A stretch of DNA of 64,000 nt from Herbidospora solisilvae (lineage in GTDB: Bacteria > Actinomycetota > Actinomycetes > Streptosporangiales > Streptosporangiaceae): positions 372,001-436,000 of the forward strand of contig NZ_WXEW01000005.1 in the NCBI RefSeq assembly GCF_009901565.1, given 5' to 3'. The first letter of the stretch is position 1. Each line of letters begins with the position of its first letter. Of this stretch, positions 36,704-45,454 are shown in pieces. Below the pieces are notes generated by a model. The model did not search any database and was not told the origin of the DNA. It worked only from the letters and a program-made list of their open reading frames with translations. The position numbers were made by a program, and so were the translations under genes.

Positions 36704-37762
36704 ATGACGAACCAGACTGACAGTTTCCCCGACCTCATGAGCGACGACTCGTTCGAAGTCGTCATGCGTGGATACAGCCGCCGCCAGGTGCACGACTACA
36801 TGATCCGCACCCGGAACCAGATTCGTGATCTTGAGGAGCGTCTGGCACGTACCATCGACCAAGCCGAGCAGAGCCGGCTGGAGCTCGCCGAGGCTCGCCG
36901 GAAGCTGACCGAGGCTCCGCAGAGCCCCGACGAGCTGGGTGAGCGGCTGAGCCAGATCCTCAAGCTGGCCCACGAAGAGGCCCGTGCCAACAAGGAGGCC
37001 TCGGAGAGCGCGGCCTCGCAGATGCGCGACCAGGCGGCGACCGAGGCCGAGCGCGTGGTGTCGACGGCGCGGGAGCAGGCCGACTCCATAAGGGCGGCGG
37101 CGCAGGAGGAGGCCGAGCGGCGCATCCACGACGCGACGGCGTCGGCCGAGCGGCTGCTGGCGCAGGCCGGGGCCGAGGCGGAGGAGAAGGTGGCGACGGC
37201 CAACGCCGAGGCCGAGGAGACGTTGCGGGACGCGCGGGCCGAGGCAGACCGGCGGGTGACCGCCGCGACGCTGGAGGCCGAGAAGCTGGTGGCCGACGCC
37301 AACGCGGTGGCGGAGCGGACCTTGACTTCGGCCAAGCAGCGTGCGGGTCACCTTGACGAGCACACCGGCCGGCGTGTGGTCTATCTGACCGACACCCACA
37401 CCGAGGTGATGCGCCGCCTGAACGAGATCGGCGCCGTGCTGGGCGACCTGCTGCACCGTGAGCAGGCCGCCGGTCCGCTGATCGATGAGGCGTCGGTGTT
37501 GCCGCCGGCTCCGTCGATCGACGAGGAGCTCCCGGTCGAGCGGGCCGAGGAGGAGGAAGAGGACGAGGTTCCGGCGTCGGCCGCGCAGCCGGCAGCCGCG
37601 CCTTCCCCGGCCGCCGCCGGTCCCGCTGTGCTGGTCGATCAGGCCGCCGAGGAGGATGACTCCGAAGACGAGCACGTGATCGTCGATCACGACCCGGCCG
37701 TCGCGGCCGCGCCGGTGGACCTGCGACGCGGGCTGCCTCCGATGGATGCCCGCGGCGCGTGA
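36704..37762 (+). CDS. DivIVA-domain/coiled-coil cell-division-like protein
   Basis: 352 aa. The N-terminus FEVVMRGYSRRQVHDYMIRT matches the membrane-curvature-binding DivIVA motif. Residues 40-240 are one long Ala/Glu/Arg coiled coil (AHEEARANKEASESAASQM and similar heptads). Residues 255-352 are a disordered acidic and Pro/Ala-rich tail. Such proteins in filamentous actinobacteria (DivIVA, Scy, FilP relatives) organise polar growth and the cytoskeleton. The start is ATG 36704 with AAGG upstream. It stands alone, followed by two hairpins. Confidence 0.82.
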   Translation: MTNQTDSFPDLMSDDSFEVVMRGYSRRQVHDYMIRTRNQIRDLEERLARTIDQAEQSRLELAEARRKLTEAPQSPDELGERLSQILKLAHEEARANKEASESAASQMRDQAATEAERVVSTAREQADSIRAAAQEEAERRIHDATASAERLLAQAGAEAEEKVATANAEAEETLRDARAEADRRVTAATLEAEKLVADANAVAERTLTSAKQRAGHLDEHTGRRVVYLTDTHTEVMRRLNEIGAVLGDLLHREQAAGPLIDEASVLPPAPSIDEELPVERAEEEEEDEVPASAAQPAAAPSPAAAGPAVLVDQAAEEDDSEDEHVIVDHDPAVAAAPVDLRRGLPPMDARGA

Positions 37763-37772
37763 ATGTGGAGAT

Positions 37773-37801
37773 GGGCCCGCCAATGGGGTGGCGGCGGGCC
37801 C
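37773..37801 (+). terminator. hairpin after the DivIVA-like gene
   Basis: GGGCCCGCC (37773-37781) pairs with GGCGGGCCC (37793-37801), 11-nt loop, 10 nt after the stop; no U tract. The remainder of 37802-37960 shows no gene. Confidence 0.5.
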
Positions 37802-37963
37802 ACCGCCGATCGAGAGCGGGGACGGCTGCCGGCCGTTCCCGCTGTTCAGCTCCGGCCGGCGTCGTCGGCGGCCGGTGTGGTGCCCCGTGAGAGCGCCTCG
37901 TCGTTGGCTGGCACCAGTGGAAAGCGCCCCCACGGGGGTCTGTGGTTATCGGTGTATGAGAAA

Positions 37964-38002
37964 GCGGAAGCCTCCGCCCCCGATAGGGTCGGAGGCTTCC
38001 GC
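37964..38002 (-). terminator. terminator, probably bidirectional
   Basis: A perfect 13-bp stem, GCGGAAGCCTCCG / CGGAGGCTTCCGC, with a 13-nt loop. Read on the minus strand it is followed by TTTCTC and lies 13 nt after the stop of the 72-aa gene, so it terminates that transcript; it also lies downstream of the DivIVA-like gene. Confidence 0.75.
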
Positions 38003-38015
38003 GCTTCGGTGGGCA

Positions 38016-38234
38016 TCAAGGATCCGCCGTGTTGGCACGTTCCTCCTGGTCGCGTAACAACTGGCGTAATCCTTCCGGCTCGTCCGCGTCGATGGTCATC
38101 GCGCAGCCGGCCTCCCGCTGAGCGGAACTCAGGGGATGGTGGCGGGTTGCCCACCACCGTCCCGCATCGCTCCGCCAGATAGTCCATTCCGGATACTCGC
38201 GGGCAATTTCGGCAAGATGCCGGTCAAAGGACAT
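38016..38234 (-). CDS. small protein of unknown function (72 aa)
   Basis: From ATG 38234 with GGAAAGGTGG upstream: MSFDRHLAEIAREYPEWTIW, then RSDAGRWWATRHHPL and MTIDADEPEGLRQLLRDQEER. The WxIWRSDAGRWWATR block is a pattern I recall from small actinobacterial proteins encoded near HTH regulators. No membrane helix or cysteine pair. It lies downstream of the GntR gene in the same orientation with a 140-nt gap. Function unknown. Confidence 0.7.
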   Translation of the reverse strand: MSFDRHLAEIAREYPEWTIWRSDAGRWWATRHHPLSSAQREAGCAMTIDADEPEGLRQLLRDQEERANTADP

Positions 38235-38374
38235 CTGCCCACCTTTCCCTCGCCGAGCCGCCCCGGGTGTACCCCGATCTCCTTGACGTCTCCCTATCAA
38301 GGTGCGGGACATCTCTAGAGAAGACAAGATCCTGGGAGGACAGGTCCACCTATCGTCCGATTTTTCAAGTTGAA

Positions 38375-39127
38375 CTACGCATCGAAGTCGTACTGGAGTA
38401 CATACGACGCGGCGTCGAGTGTCATCTCGTTCAGCTCAACCGGTATGCCTCCCGAGGTGTACGCCGTGCGCACCACGACGATGATCGGGTTCCCCGGCGG
38501 CAGATGGAGGAGTTCGGCCTCCTGGGGCTGCGGCATCCGGGCGCGTAACTCCTCGGTGAAGTGGGCCGGAAGGTAGCCGAGGTCGCCCAGGCGGGCGTAG
38601 ACGCCGCCGGGGCCGGTGTCGGGCAGGGTGATGGCGGTTCCCTCCACCAGGTCGGCGGGGAAGTGGGAGACGGCCAGCTGGACGGGCCTGCCGTCCACGT
38701 TGTAGCGCCTCCGGCGGATCCAGACCTCGTCGACGTCGAGGACGCGCCCGATGTCCTCGCTCGCCGGCAACCGTTCGATGTGGACCTCGTCCACCGTGTA
38801 GGCACGCCCCCGGGTGTCGGAATCCCAGATCGCCCGCCCCTGCCCCCACTGTTCACGGGACAGACGTCGTGACCCATGCCGTCTGATGGGCCGAAAGAGT
38901 CTCACGTATACCCCCGAACCTCGCCGCGGAACAGCCAGGCCCTCATTGATGAGTACGGCCAGCGCCTGCCGTGCGGTGGCGCGCGCGATGCCGTACTCGG
39001 TCATGAGGGCGTTTTCGCCCGGTAGCCGCTCCCCATCGCGGAGTTCGCCGGACAGGATCTGCGTGCGCAGCCGGTCGGCGATACGCCGGTAAATGGGGGG
39101 CTCGTGATGCACCGGGGACTCGGTCAC
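38375..39127 (-). CDS. GntR/HutC-family regulator with UTRA domain
   Basis: 250 aa. N-terminal winged HTH: IYRRIADRLRTQILSGELRDG, LPGENALMTEYGIARATARQAL, PRRGSGVYV. The C-terminal UTRA ligand domain ends with VVRTAYTSGGIPVELNEMTL. UTRA regulators respond to small metabolites such as sugars or amino-acid derivatives. The start is GTG 39127 with GAGGGTGA upstream. No enzyme operon is adjacent, so the target is unknown. Confidence 0.88.
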   Translation of the reverse strand: MTESPVHHEPPIYRRIADRLRTQILSGELRDGERLPGENALMTEYGIARATARQALAVLINEGLAVPRRGSGVYVRLFRPIRRHGSRRLSREQWGQGRAIWDSDTRGRAYTVDEVHIERLPASEDIGRVLDVDEVWIRRRRYNVDGRPVQLAVSHFPADLVEGTAITLPDTGPGGVYARLGDLGYLPAHFTEELRARMPQPQEAELLHLPPGNPIIVVVRTAYTSGGIPVELNEMTLDAASYVLQYDFDA

Positions 39128-39305
39128 GTTTGATCACCCTCTGTCACCAACGGGGGGTTAGCGTCTCCAGAGAACTTGCCCCGTCTTGTCCACGATCGCA
39201 CAGAGAGAATGGTTGGTCCCGAGCCTAATTTGAGCGGATCGTGCCCCTGTGGCGATCTTCAGCGGTTAGTGCAGCCCGTTACCCTGGAACGGTCCTAGCC
39301 GCTAT

Positions 39306-39830
39306 TCACCCGGCCCACCAACGCTGCGTCATGACCGCAGCCAGGACCGCGCCCGTCGTGTTCAGCAGGATGTCATCGACTGACGACACACGGTGGAGCT
39401 CCAGGCCGTATTGAAGTAACTCGACGGTAAGAGATCCGGCCGCCGCGACGGCCGCGACGATCTTCAAACGAGCCAACTTTTGAGACCTGAGGGGCAAAAG
39501 CGCGCCCAGTGCGGCGAACACCAGCAGATTGCCTCCGACCTGCACGAACGCCGTCCCGGCCGGTCCCGTCACTACCTGTGCAAGATCGTGAAACGGGACC
39601 AGACCGACCGCCCGGTCAGGAGCCGAGGGGTCACCGGGAGTGAGGATCATCCAGAGCCAGGGCGCCGTGCCGATGACGATGAAGACGTCCGCGTACGCCG
39701 TCCGCGCAGGTTCCGGGTGGTTGGAACGCTCCCGGAACCGAGTGAGCAGGTGAGCGACACCCCATCCGACGGGAATGGTCAAGAGGGTGGCGATGACGAC
39801 ATGTCCCCATAGATCCCACGCCAGCAACAT
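39306..39830 (-). CDS. VanZ-like membrane protein
   Basis: 174 aa with four to five membrane helices: DLWGHVVIATLLTIPVGWGV, VFIVIGTAPWLWMIL, LLVFAALGALLPL and a C-terminal pair. ELLQYGLELHRVSSVDDILLNTTGA is the conserved VanZ block (SVDDxxxNxxG). ATG 39830 is chosen because AAAAGGA lies 7-8 nt upstream; GTG 39875 and ATG 39854 are longer options without one. VanZ-like proteins confer low-level glycopeptide tolerance in some bacteria, but most are of unknown role. Confidence 0.75.
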   Translation of the reverse strand: MLLAWDLWGHVVIATLLTIPVGWGVAHLLTRFRERSNHPEPARTAYADVFIVIGTAPWLWMILTPGDPSAPDRAVGLVPFHDLAQVVTGPAGTAFVQVGGNLLVFAALGALLPLRSQKLARLKIVAAVAAAGSLTVELLQYGLELHRVSSVDDILLNTTGAVLAAVMTQRWWAG

Positions 39831-40015
39831 GACTGTGTCCTTTTTGGCATCCATCGGGCCGGTTGTTCCGGACACCCCATGGCACTTGCGGTCAGGGCTA
39901 AATGCGACAAAAACCTTAGCCGTAAACGGTCACCAGAAGGTGGCCCCTTGGGAAGCCGACCCTTGGTGACGCATTGGGCTGCCGAGTCAGGATATTTCTG
40001 GAGATGATGTCTGGC

Positions 40016-41233
40016 ATGAGCATCACCCGCGCCGGCTGTGCCGCGCTCGACTCCGCCGACCCCCTTCGCGGTTTCCGTGCGGAGTTCGTCCTGCCGGAGA
40101 ACGTGGTCTACATGCTCGGCAACTCGCTCGGCGCGTTGCCGCGGCGCACGATCGAGGCCGTCTCCCACACGGTCACCGCCGAATGGGGACGTGACCTGGG
40201 GCAGAGCTGGAACACCGCCGGATGGTGGGACCTGCCGGAGGTGATCGGCGACCGGATCGGGAACCTGATCGGCGCCGGGCCCGGCACGGTGCTCACGGGC
40301 GAGTCGACCTCGATCTCGATCTTCAAAGTGATGTCGGCCGCCGTCCGGCTGCGTCCGGGCCGCCGGACCGTCGTCGTGGAGTCGGAGGGCTTTCCGACCG
40401 ATCGGTACGCCGTCCAGGGGCTCGTGGCGGGCTTCGACCTGAACGTGCGAGATTTCGGTCCCGACGATTCGCTCGCCGACGTCCTCGACGACGACGTCGC
40501 CGTGGTGCTGCTGTCCCACGTCGACTACCGGACCGGCGCGCTGCGCGACCTGGCCGCCGACACCGCGTCGGTGCACGCCTCTGGGGCGCTGGCTATTTGG
40601 GACCTCTGCCACAGCGCCGGGGCGCTGCCCGTCGAGGTGGGCGCGGCCGACTTCGCGGTCGGGTGCACGTACAAATATCTGAACGGCGGGCCCGGAGCGC
40701 CGGCCTATCTCTACTGCGCGCCCGCGCACCTGGCGGAGGCCGAGCCGGTGCTGCGCGGCTGGCACGGGCACGCCGCGCCCTTCGCCTTCGAGGCCGACTA
40801 CCGGCCCGCCGACGGTGTCCGCCGCTTCGCCGCCGGAACTCCGCCGATCCTGTCGATGAGCGCGCTCGCCGCGTCGCTGGACCTGTGGGAGAAGGTCGAC
40901 ATCAGGTCGGTGCGGGCCAAGAGCGTCGCGCTGACCGAATTGTTCATCGCGCTGACCGAGCCCCTCGGGCTCGACCTGGCGACCCCGCGCGACCCGGCCG
41001 GACGCGGCAGCCAGATCAGCTTCCGGCACGAGCACGGCTATCCGATCATGCGGGCCCTGCTCGACCACGGGGTGCACGGCGACTTCCGCGCCCCCGACAT
41101 CATGCGGTTCGGGTTCACCCCGCTCTACCTGCGCTACGTCGACGTGTACGACGCCGCCGACACCCTCGCCGAGATCATCGGCAAGGGCATCTGGCGGGAC
41201 GAGCGTTATCAGCGCCGGGTGACGGTCACCTAA
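40016..41233 (+). CDS. kynU: kynureninase
   Basis: 405 aa. Kynureninase splits kynurenine into anthranilate and alanine with PLP. Visible are VVYMLGNSLGALPRRT, GWWDLPEVIGDRIG, the substrate and PLP region LSHVDYRTGALRD and IWDLCHSAGALPVEV, the Schiff-base lysine in GCTYKYLNGGPGAPAYLY, and the C-terminal FRAPDIMRFGFTPLYLRY. ATG 40016 is the family start; ATGs at 40004 and 40007 are possible. kynA/kynB are not nearby, so it works with genes elsewhere, either in tryptophan breakdown or for a secondary metabolite. It converges on the next gene with 4 nt overlap. Confidence 0.92.
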   Translation: MSITRAGCAALDSADPLRGFRAEFVLPENVVYMLGNSLGALPRRTIEAVSHTVTAEWGRDLGQSWNTAGWWDLPEVIGDRIGNLIGAGPGTVLTGESTSISIFKVMSAAVRLRPGRRTVVVESEGFPTDRYAVQGLVAGFDLNVRDFGPDDSLADVLDDDVAVVLLSHVDYRTGALRDLAADTASVHASGALAIWDLCHSAGALPVEVGAADFAVGCTYKYLNGGPGAPAYLYCAPAHLAEAEPVLRGWHGHAAPFAFEADYRPADGVRRFAAGTPPILSMSALAASLDLWEKVDIRSVRAKSVALTELFIALTEPLGLDLATPRDPAGRGSQISFRHEHGYPIMRALLDHGVHGDFRAPDIMRFGFTPLYLRYVDVYDAADTLAEIIGKGIWRDERYQRRVTVT

Positions 41234-41631
41234 CGCGTCTTGGCCTTGTCGGCGACGATCTCGGCGGCCAGGGCGACGCACTCGGCGCAGATCCGGCCGC
41301 CTTCGCCGTAGACCATGTGCAGGTGTGGGTTCGGCGGCTTGCGGCAGAACGAGCAGGCCGCCGCGCGCCGCGTCTTGCGGGCCGAGAACGGGTGGGTGAA
41401 GTTGCGGGTGAAGCGCTTACGCGCGGCCTGCTTCGACACGCCGAGGCGGTCGCCGATGGCCGTCCAGGAGGTGCCCGCGGCGCGGGCGTCGCGGACCGCC
41501 AGATCGATCAGGGCGTCGGCGTCGCGGGTCATCTCCTGGCTCAGCTCGTTGGCTGCGGCCAGGGTGTCCAGCGGGTCAGAGGGGTTGGCCGCGCGTTTGC
41601 GTGCGCGGGCGAGTAACTCTGATGGCTCCAT
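41230..41631 (-). CDS. small HTH protein with a ClpX-type C4 zinc finger
   Basis: 133 aa. The middle (SWTAIGDRLGVSKQAARKRF) is a helix-turn-helix. The end has CSFCRKPPNPHLHMVYGEGG and CAECVALAAEIV, which is the ClpX N-terminal Cys4 zinc-binding pattern, without the AAA domain of ClpX. It could be an adaptor or regulator that uses a ClpX-like dimerising finger. The start is ATG 41631. It overlaps the kynU stop by 4 nt (convergent). No target is evident. Confidence 0.75.
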   Translation of the reverse strand: MEPSELLARARKRAANPSDPLDTLAAANELSQEMTRDADALIDLAVRDARAAGTSWTAIGDRLGVSKQAARKRFTRNFTHPFSARKTRRAAACSFCRKPPNPHLHMVYGEGGRICAECVALAAEIVADKAKTR

Positions 41632-41658
41632 ATCGACAACATTAGGTTGTCATCTGGG

Positions 41659-41997
41659 TCAGAGCAACTTGCCGAGCCGTTTCGGCGCGACGAGCCGGTA
41701 GCTCTCCTCGACCCAGTCCTGGAGCACGTCGAACTCGGGCAGATCGCTCGCGTAGGGGACGGTCACCCAGCCGGCCCGGCCCAGGCCGTAACGGCTCGGG
41801 ATGGCGCCCGGCACGCTCAGCGCGTGTCCGTGGGCGACGACCAGCTTCACGCCGAAGCCGGTCCCATGCTCCGGAGAGCCGAGGAACAGGAAGATCTTCT
41901 TGTTCACCTTGACGACGGCGTCGTCCTCCCAGGGGAAGTCCTCGAACGCCTCGGGCAGGGTGAGGGCGTACGCGCGGAGTTCGGCTCGGATACTCAT
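41659..41997 (-). CDS. MmcQ/YjbR-family protein
   Basis: 112 aa, full length. LRAYALTLPEAFEDFPWEDDAVVKVNKKIFLFLG, GLGRAGWVTVPYA and WVEESYRLVAPKRL are diagnostic of the MmcQ/YjbR fold (CyaY-like, proposed DNA-binding). The start is ATG 41997. Function in actinobacteria is unknown. It lies 27 nt upstream of the HTH/zinc-finger gene on the same strand and may be co-transcribed. Confidence 0.85.
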   Translation of the reverse strand: MSIRAELRAYALTLPEAFEDFPWEDDAVVKVNKKIFLFLGSPEHGTGFGVKLVVAHGHALSVPGAIPSRYGLGRAGWVTVPYASDLPEFDVLQDWVEESYRLVAPKRLGKLL

Positions 41998-42067
41998 GGG
42001 CTACTCACCGGTAACTTGGGATGTGGGGCTCAGGCCCGGCCCCGGGCTGGGCCTCCAGCATTGCCCC

Positions 42068-42349
42068 ATGAGCAAATCCGTGCCAAGTAAGACCACATCC
42101 GCGTATTTCGCGCAGTCCGTCATCTCGTTCGGGCTGGCGCTCGGCGCCCTCACGCTGGGGGTCGCCTACCTGCCCGTCGACCCCTGGATCAGGTCGTTCT
42201 TCGCCGTCGGCGTCTTCTATCTGGTGACCGCGTCGTTCACGCTGGCCAAGGTGATCCGCGACCGGCAGGAGGAGTCGGCCGTGGTGGCCCGGGTCGACCA
42301 GGCGAGACTCGACCGGCTCCTCGCTGAGCACGATCCTTATCAGAGCTGA
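42068..42349 (+). CDS. YiaA/YiaB-family inner membrane protein
   Basis: 93 aa, two membrane helices (SVISFGLALGALTLGVAYL and SFFAVGVFYLVTASFTLAKV) followed by a charged tail, RDRQEESAVVARVDQARLDRLL. This is the YiaAB two-helix domain. ATG 42068 is chosen because the upstream continuation of the frame runs antisense through the YjbR gene. The ribosome-binding site is weak. It stands alone between two minus-strand genes; function unknown. Confidence 0.75.
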   Translation: MSKSVPSKTTSAYFAQSVISFGLALGALTLGVAYLPVDPWIRSFFAVGVFYLVTASFTLAKVIRDRQEESAVVARVDQARLDRLLAEHDPYQS

Positions 42350-42354
42350 CGGGC

Positions 42355-44154
42355 TCAGGTGTACTTGCTCTGCGCGCCACGGACGTAGACCGGCTCGCCC
42401 GACTGGACCATGGCGTAGATGATCTTCGAGGTGTGGATCGGAATCCGGATGCATCCATGTGAGGCCGGATATTTGGGAACCTCCGAGGATCCGTGCATGG
42501 CGATGCCGCCGTTGAAGTAGATCGAGTTGAACATCGTGCCGAGCGGGCTCGTCGTCCAGCCCGGCGCCCGCGTCCCCGCCCGGAAGTCGCCGACGGGAGT
42601 GCGGGCGAAGCCGCAGTGACCGTTGTCGCAGTACGACCGGTTCGCGCCCGTCGAGATGTGGGTGGTCAGATCGGGCTTGCCGTCCCGCCAGACGGTGAGC
42701 AGCTGCCGCCGGACGTCGATCTCGACCCGGTCGGTGGCCCTGGGGCGGACCAGCGGCTTGACGCGCCGCGGGTGGCGCAGCGCCCACATGGTGTCCCGGT
42801 CGATGCGGTTGGTCATGCGCAGGCCGTTGACCTTCTGGAAGGCCCAGACGGCGTAACGGGTGGTCTCGCCGTAACGGCCGTCGTCGACGCCGGAGTCGAA
42901 GCCGAGTTCGCGCAGGCGCTGCTTCATGGCGCGGATCTGGTGACTCTTGTCGCCGAACTTCATGACCTCGATACGACGCGGTCGTTGACGCTCGTGCCGC
43001 TGGTGGCCGACCTGGTGGGCGTGGTGCGTGCCGGCGTGGTGCCCGTGGTGGGCGTTCGGGTGCCCGTGGTGGCGGGCGTGGGCGTCGTGGTGGCGGCCAT
43101 GCGTTTCGTGGCGGCGGCCGTGGGCGTCGTGATGCCTGCCATGCGTGTCGTGGTGGCGGCCGTCGAGCATGTCGTGGCGACCGTGCATGTCGTGGTGGCG
43201 GGCCTCCATGTCGTGATGGCGAATGTCCAGGTCGTGATGGCGGGTGTCCACGTCGTGACGTCTGTCGTCCATGTTGTGATGCCTGCCATGCGTGTCGCGG
43301 TGGCGGCCGTCATGCATGTCGTGGTGGCGGCCGTGTGCGCGGTCGCCGTGCATGTCGTGATGTCGCGGGTGCCCGTCATGGTGGCGGTCGTGCGCGTCCG
43401 GGCGGTCGGTGTAGTGGAAACGCATGTGCCGGCGGCCGTCAGGGTCTCTGCGGGGCGACATCGAGCGCCGGTGATTCGCCTCGGAGTGGTGGTGGCCGAG
43501 GACCGTGCGCCCGTTCGTGGTGCCGTGGGCCGCGCGCTGGACGGCCGCGCCGGTGAGCGCGCGCCCGGCCGTCGTGGTCGCGGCCACGCGTCGTTGCGCC
43601 ACGCCGTTGGCCGCGCGCCGTTGTGCCGCCGTCAGAGCGGCGTGCTGGGCGGCCGTGTGGCGGGTGGCGGTGTACCGGGCCGCGTGCCGCTGGAGTGCGG
43701 CGGAGGCCGCGCGCTGCTGGGCCGTGCTCAGGGCCGCGAGCTGCTGGAGTGCGGCGTGGGCCGCGCGTTGCTGGGCCGTGCCCAGGGCCGCGCGCCGCGG
43801 CACGACGGCGGAGGCCGCGCGCTGGTTGTGCGTGCTCTGGGCCGCGTGGCGGTGGGCCGCCGCCCAGGCGGCGTGCTGGTTGGTCGTGCCGGTGACCGTG
43901 TGCCGGGCGGCTGTGCCGAGGGCCGGCTGCCGGTTGGCCGTGCCGTGCGCGCGGGTCGCAACAGGGCGCCGGTCCCGTGTGTGGTCACGGTGCACGGTCG
44001 GGCGCCCGTGCTGCTTGTTCTCCTGTACGTGCTTGTGCTGCCTGTCTTTCACGGCTTGGTTGCCGTGCTTTCTATCCGCCGAGTCGGCGAAGGCCGCCGA
44101 CCCGGTGATCAGCGCCAGCCCGAATCCGAGGCCGACGACCATATATGTCCGCAT
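42355..44154 (-). CDS. L,D-transpeptidase with histidine-rich and Ala/Gln-rich segments
   Basis: 599 aa. Signal peptide 1-23. Residues 60-215 are an Ala/Gln/Arg/His low-complexity tract. Residues 241-390 are extremely His-rich, built from units such as RHHDMHG. Residues 395-455 are a peptidoglycan-binding domain (IRAMKQRLRELGFDSGVDDG), and 475-595 a YkuD L,D-transpeptidase domain with the active site HGSSEVPKYPASHGCIRI (Cys568). The enzyme would form 3-3 cross-links or attach proteins to peptidoglycan. The His tract suggests metal (Zn, Ni, Cu) binding outside the cell. Family members are usually under 400 aa, so the extra 200-330 residues are unusual. Confidence 0.88.
   Translation of the reverse strand: MRTYMVVGLGFGLALITGSAAFADSADRKHGNQAVKDRQHKHVQENKQHGRPTVHRDHTRDRRPVATRAHGTANRQPALGTAARHTVTGTTNQHAAWAAAHRHAAQSTHNQRAASAVVPRRAALGTAQQRAAHAALQQLAALSTAQQRAASAALQRHAARYTATRHTAAQHAALTAAQRRAANGVAQRRVAATTTAGRALTGAAVQRAAHGTTNGRTVLGHHHSEANHRRSMSPRRDPDGRRHMRFHYTDRPDAHDRHHDGHPRHHDMHGDRAHGRHHDMHDGRHRDTHGRHHNMDDRRHDVDTRHHDLDIRHHDMEARHHDMHGRHDMLDGRHHDTHGRHHDAHGRRHETHGRHHDAHARHHGHPNAHHGHHAGTHHAHQVGHQRHERQRPRRIEVMKFGDKSHQIRAMKQRLRELGFDSGVDDGRYGETTRYAVWAFQKVNGLRMTNRIDRDTMWALRHPRRVKPLVRPRATDRVEIDVRRQLLTVWRDGKPDLTTHISTGANRSYCDNGHCGFARTPVGDFRAGTRAPGWTTSPLGTMFNSIYFNGGIAMHGSSEVPKYPASHGCIRIPIHTSKIIYAMVQSGEPVYVRGAQSKYT
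42985..43434 (-). repeat. in-gene repeats encoding the His-rich tract
   Basis: Degenerate 18-30-nt units with the core CGNCACCAYGAC encode HHDxHGR-type repeats in the L,D-transpeptidase. The opposite strand is correspondingly GTG/GTC-rich and contains a long artefactual reading frame. Confidence 0.8.
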
Positions 44155-44223
44155 GGGGGCGAAATTCCCACGGAGATCCCCGGACAGACCGGACTTAGGC
44201 GATCTTGATGGAAAGATGATCTT

Positions 44224-45243
44224 TTAATAGGCGAGTGCCTTTGTCTTGGCGCTCGGCGCCAGCATCGTCTCCTGGAACTTCGGGAACGCCACTGTGCGCG
44301 GGTCGCCGTCACTGGTGTAGCGCTCGCCCGGGTTCTCCTTCAGCCAGTCGAGCCACCCCGTCGAGCAGAACTTCGCGCAGTCGCCCTTCTTGTCCATCGA
44401 CCGGATCCGCGGGATGCCCAGCGGGTCGAACGCTCCGCTGAACGGTGACTGGGCCGGCATGTAGCCCGCCAGGAACACGCCGGAGTAGTTGTACTTCACC
44501 CCCTTGTCGGAGCCCTTGAGCGCCCACTCCTTGGTCTTCGGCTGGTTGCCGTAGGGGAGGGCGAAGGTGACGACCTCGCCGCCGTTGAGGTCGGTGATCA
44601 GCTTGTGCCCGGCGGTGACCTCGTCGAGCACGACCTGCTTGGGCTTGCCCATCAGGTTGGTGTGGTCTTTCGTGTGGTTGCCCAGTTCCATGCCGTGCTG
44701 CTTCAGCCAGGAGACGATCTGCGCCTGCTCGGCCGGGCTGCTCTTGCCGAACATGTCGCGCGTCACATAGAACGTCGCCACCGGGCGGAAGCCCGGGTAC
44801 TTCGCGCCCGCCTCCAGCAGGATCGCCACCGCGGTGTCCTTGGCCGGGGTGCCGGTCCCGTCCAGGGTGACCTGCGACGGCGACGAGTCGTCGAAGGTCA
44901 GCACGACCGGGTGCTTCCCGGCCGGAATGTCGATCTTCCCGGTCACGTACTCGGCGGCGGTGATCGGCACGTAGCCTTCCTTGGCCAGCCGTTCGAGTTC
45001 GGTGCGGAACTGCTTCGGCGTGCGGTCGTCCTGCGTGGTCGGGTTCTCGATGATGCGGTGGTACATCAGGACCGGGATCTGACCCAGTTCGTTGGCCTTG
45101 ACCGCCTTCGCGTTGGCCGCGCTCACCGGCTTGATGGCCGCCGGTTTGACCTCAACCGCCGTAGCGGGCTTCTGGCCTTGGTTGGCGCCACATGCCACAC
45201 ACCCGGCCAGCACGATCAATCCGACAGTCGCCGCGGCTCTCAT
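44224..45243 (-). CDS. lipoprotein polysaccharide deacetylase
   Basis: 339 aa. Residues 1-15 with LAGC form a lipobox, so the protein is likely anchored by a lipid on the outer face of the membrane. The NodB homology domain shows IPVLMYHRII, VVLTFDDSS (motif 1, metal Asp), and GNHTKDHTNL (motif 2, HxxxH). It would remove N- or O-acetyl groups from peptidoglycan or another glycan. The start is ATG 45243. It lies 69 nt upstream of the L,D-transpeptidase gene in the same orientation; both act on the wall and may be co-expressed. Confidence 0.88.
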   Translation of the reverse strand: MRAAATVGLIVLAGCVACGANQGQKPATAVEVKPAAIKPVSAANAKAVKANELGQIPVLMYHRIIENPTTQDDRTPKQFRTELERLAKEGYVPITAAEYVTGKIDIPAGKHPVVLTFDDSSPSQVTLDGTGTPAKDTAVAILLEAGAKYPGFRPVATFYVTRDMFGKSSPAEQAQIVSWLKQHGMELGNHTKDHTNLMGKPKQVVLDEVTAGHKLITDLNGGEVVTFALPYGNQPKTKEWALKGSDKGVKYNYSGVFLAGYMPAQSPFSGAFDPLGIPRIRSMDKKGDCAKFCSTGWLDWLKENPGERYTSDGDPRTVAFPKFQETMLAPSAKTKALAY

Positions 45244-45357
45244 CTCTGGTGCCCCTCCGATAAGTCATGTCATTGACACGGAGAGTGATCCCCTTTGGTG
45301 AGGGCGAAGACGGCTAAGAGATTTTAAAGTTCACGTACAGGGCGAAATGTGGCATTC

Positions 45358-45402
45358 GGGATGCCGGTGGCGAGGGGGGCGAAGTGTCACCGCCGGCATC
45401 CC
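45358..45402 (-). terminator. terminator-like hairpin after the formate dehydrogenase operon
   Basis: GGGATGCCGG (45358-45367) and CCGGCATCCC (45393-45402) form a perfect 10-bp stem with further pairing inside. It lies 52 nt downstream of fdhD on the minus strand, without a strong U tract. Confidence 0.5.
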
Positions 45403-45454
45403 GTCCGCCATCGTGAAGACGCCACCGGCCATGCCCCTGACCTCGGGCGGCGAA

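Noticed and set aside
42493-44208. 571-codon plus-strand frame rich in Val/Ala/Gly
   Set aside because: It is the complement of the His- and Ala-rich repeats of the L,D-transpeptidase, whose catalytic domain and signal peptide fix the true strand.
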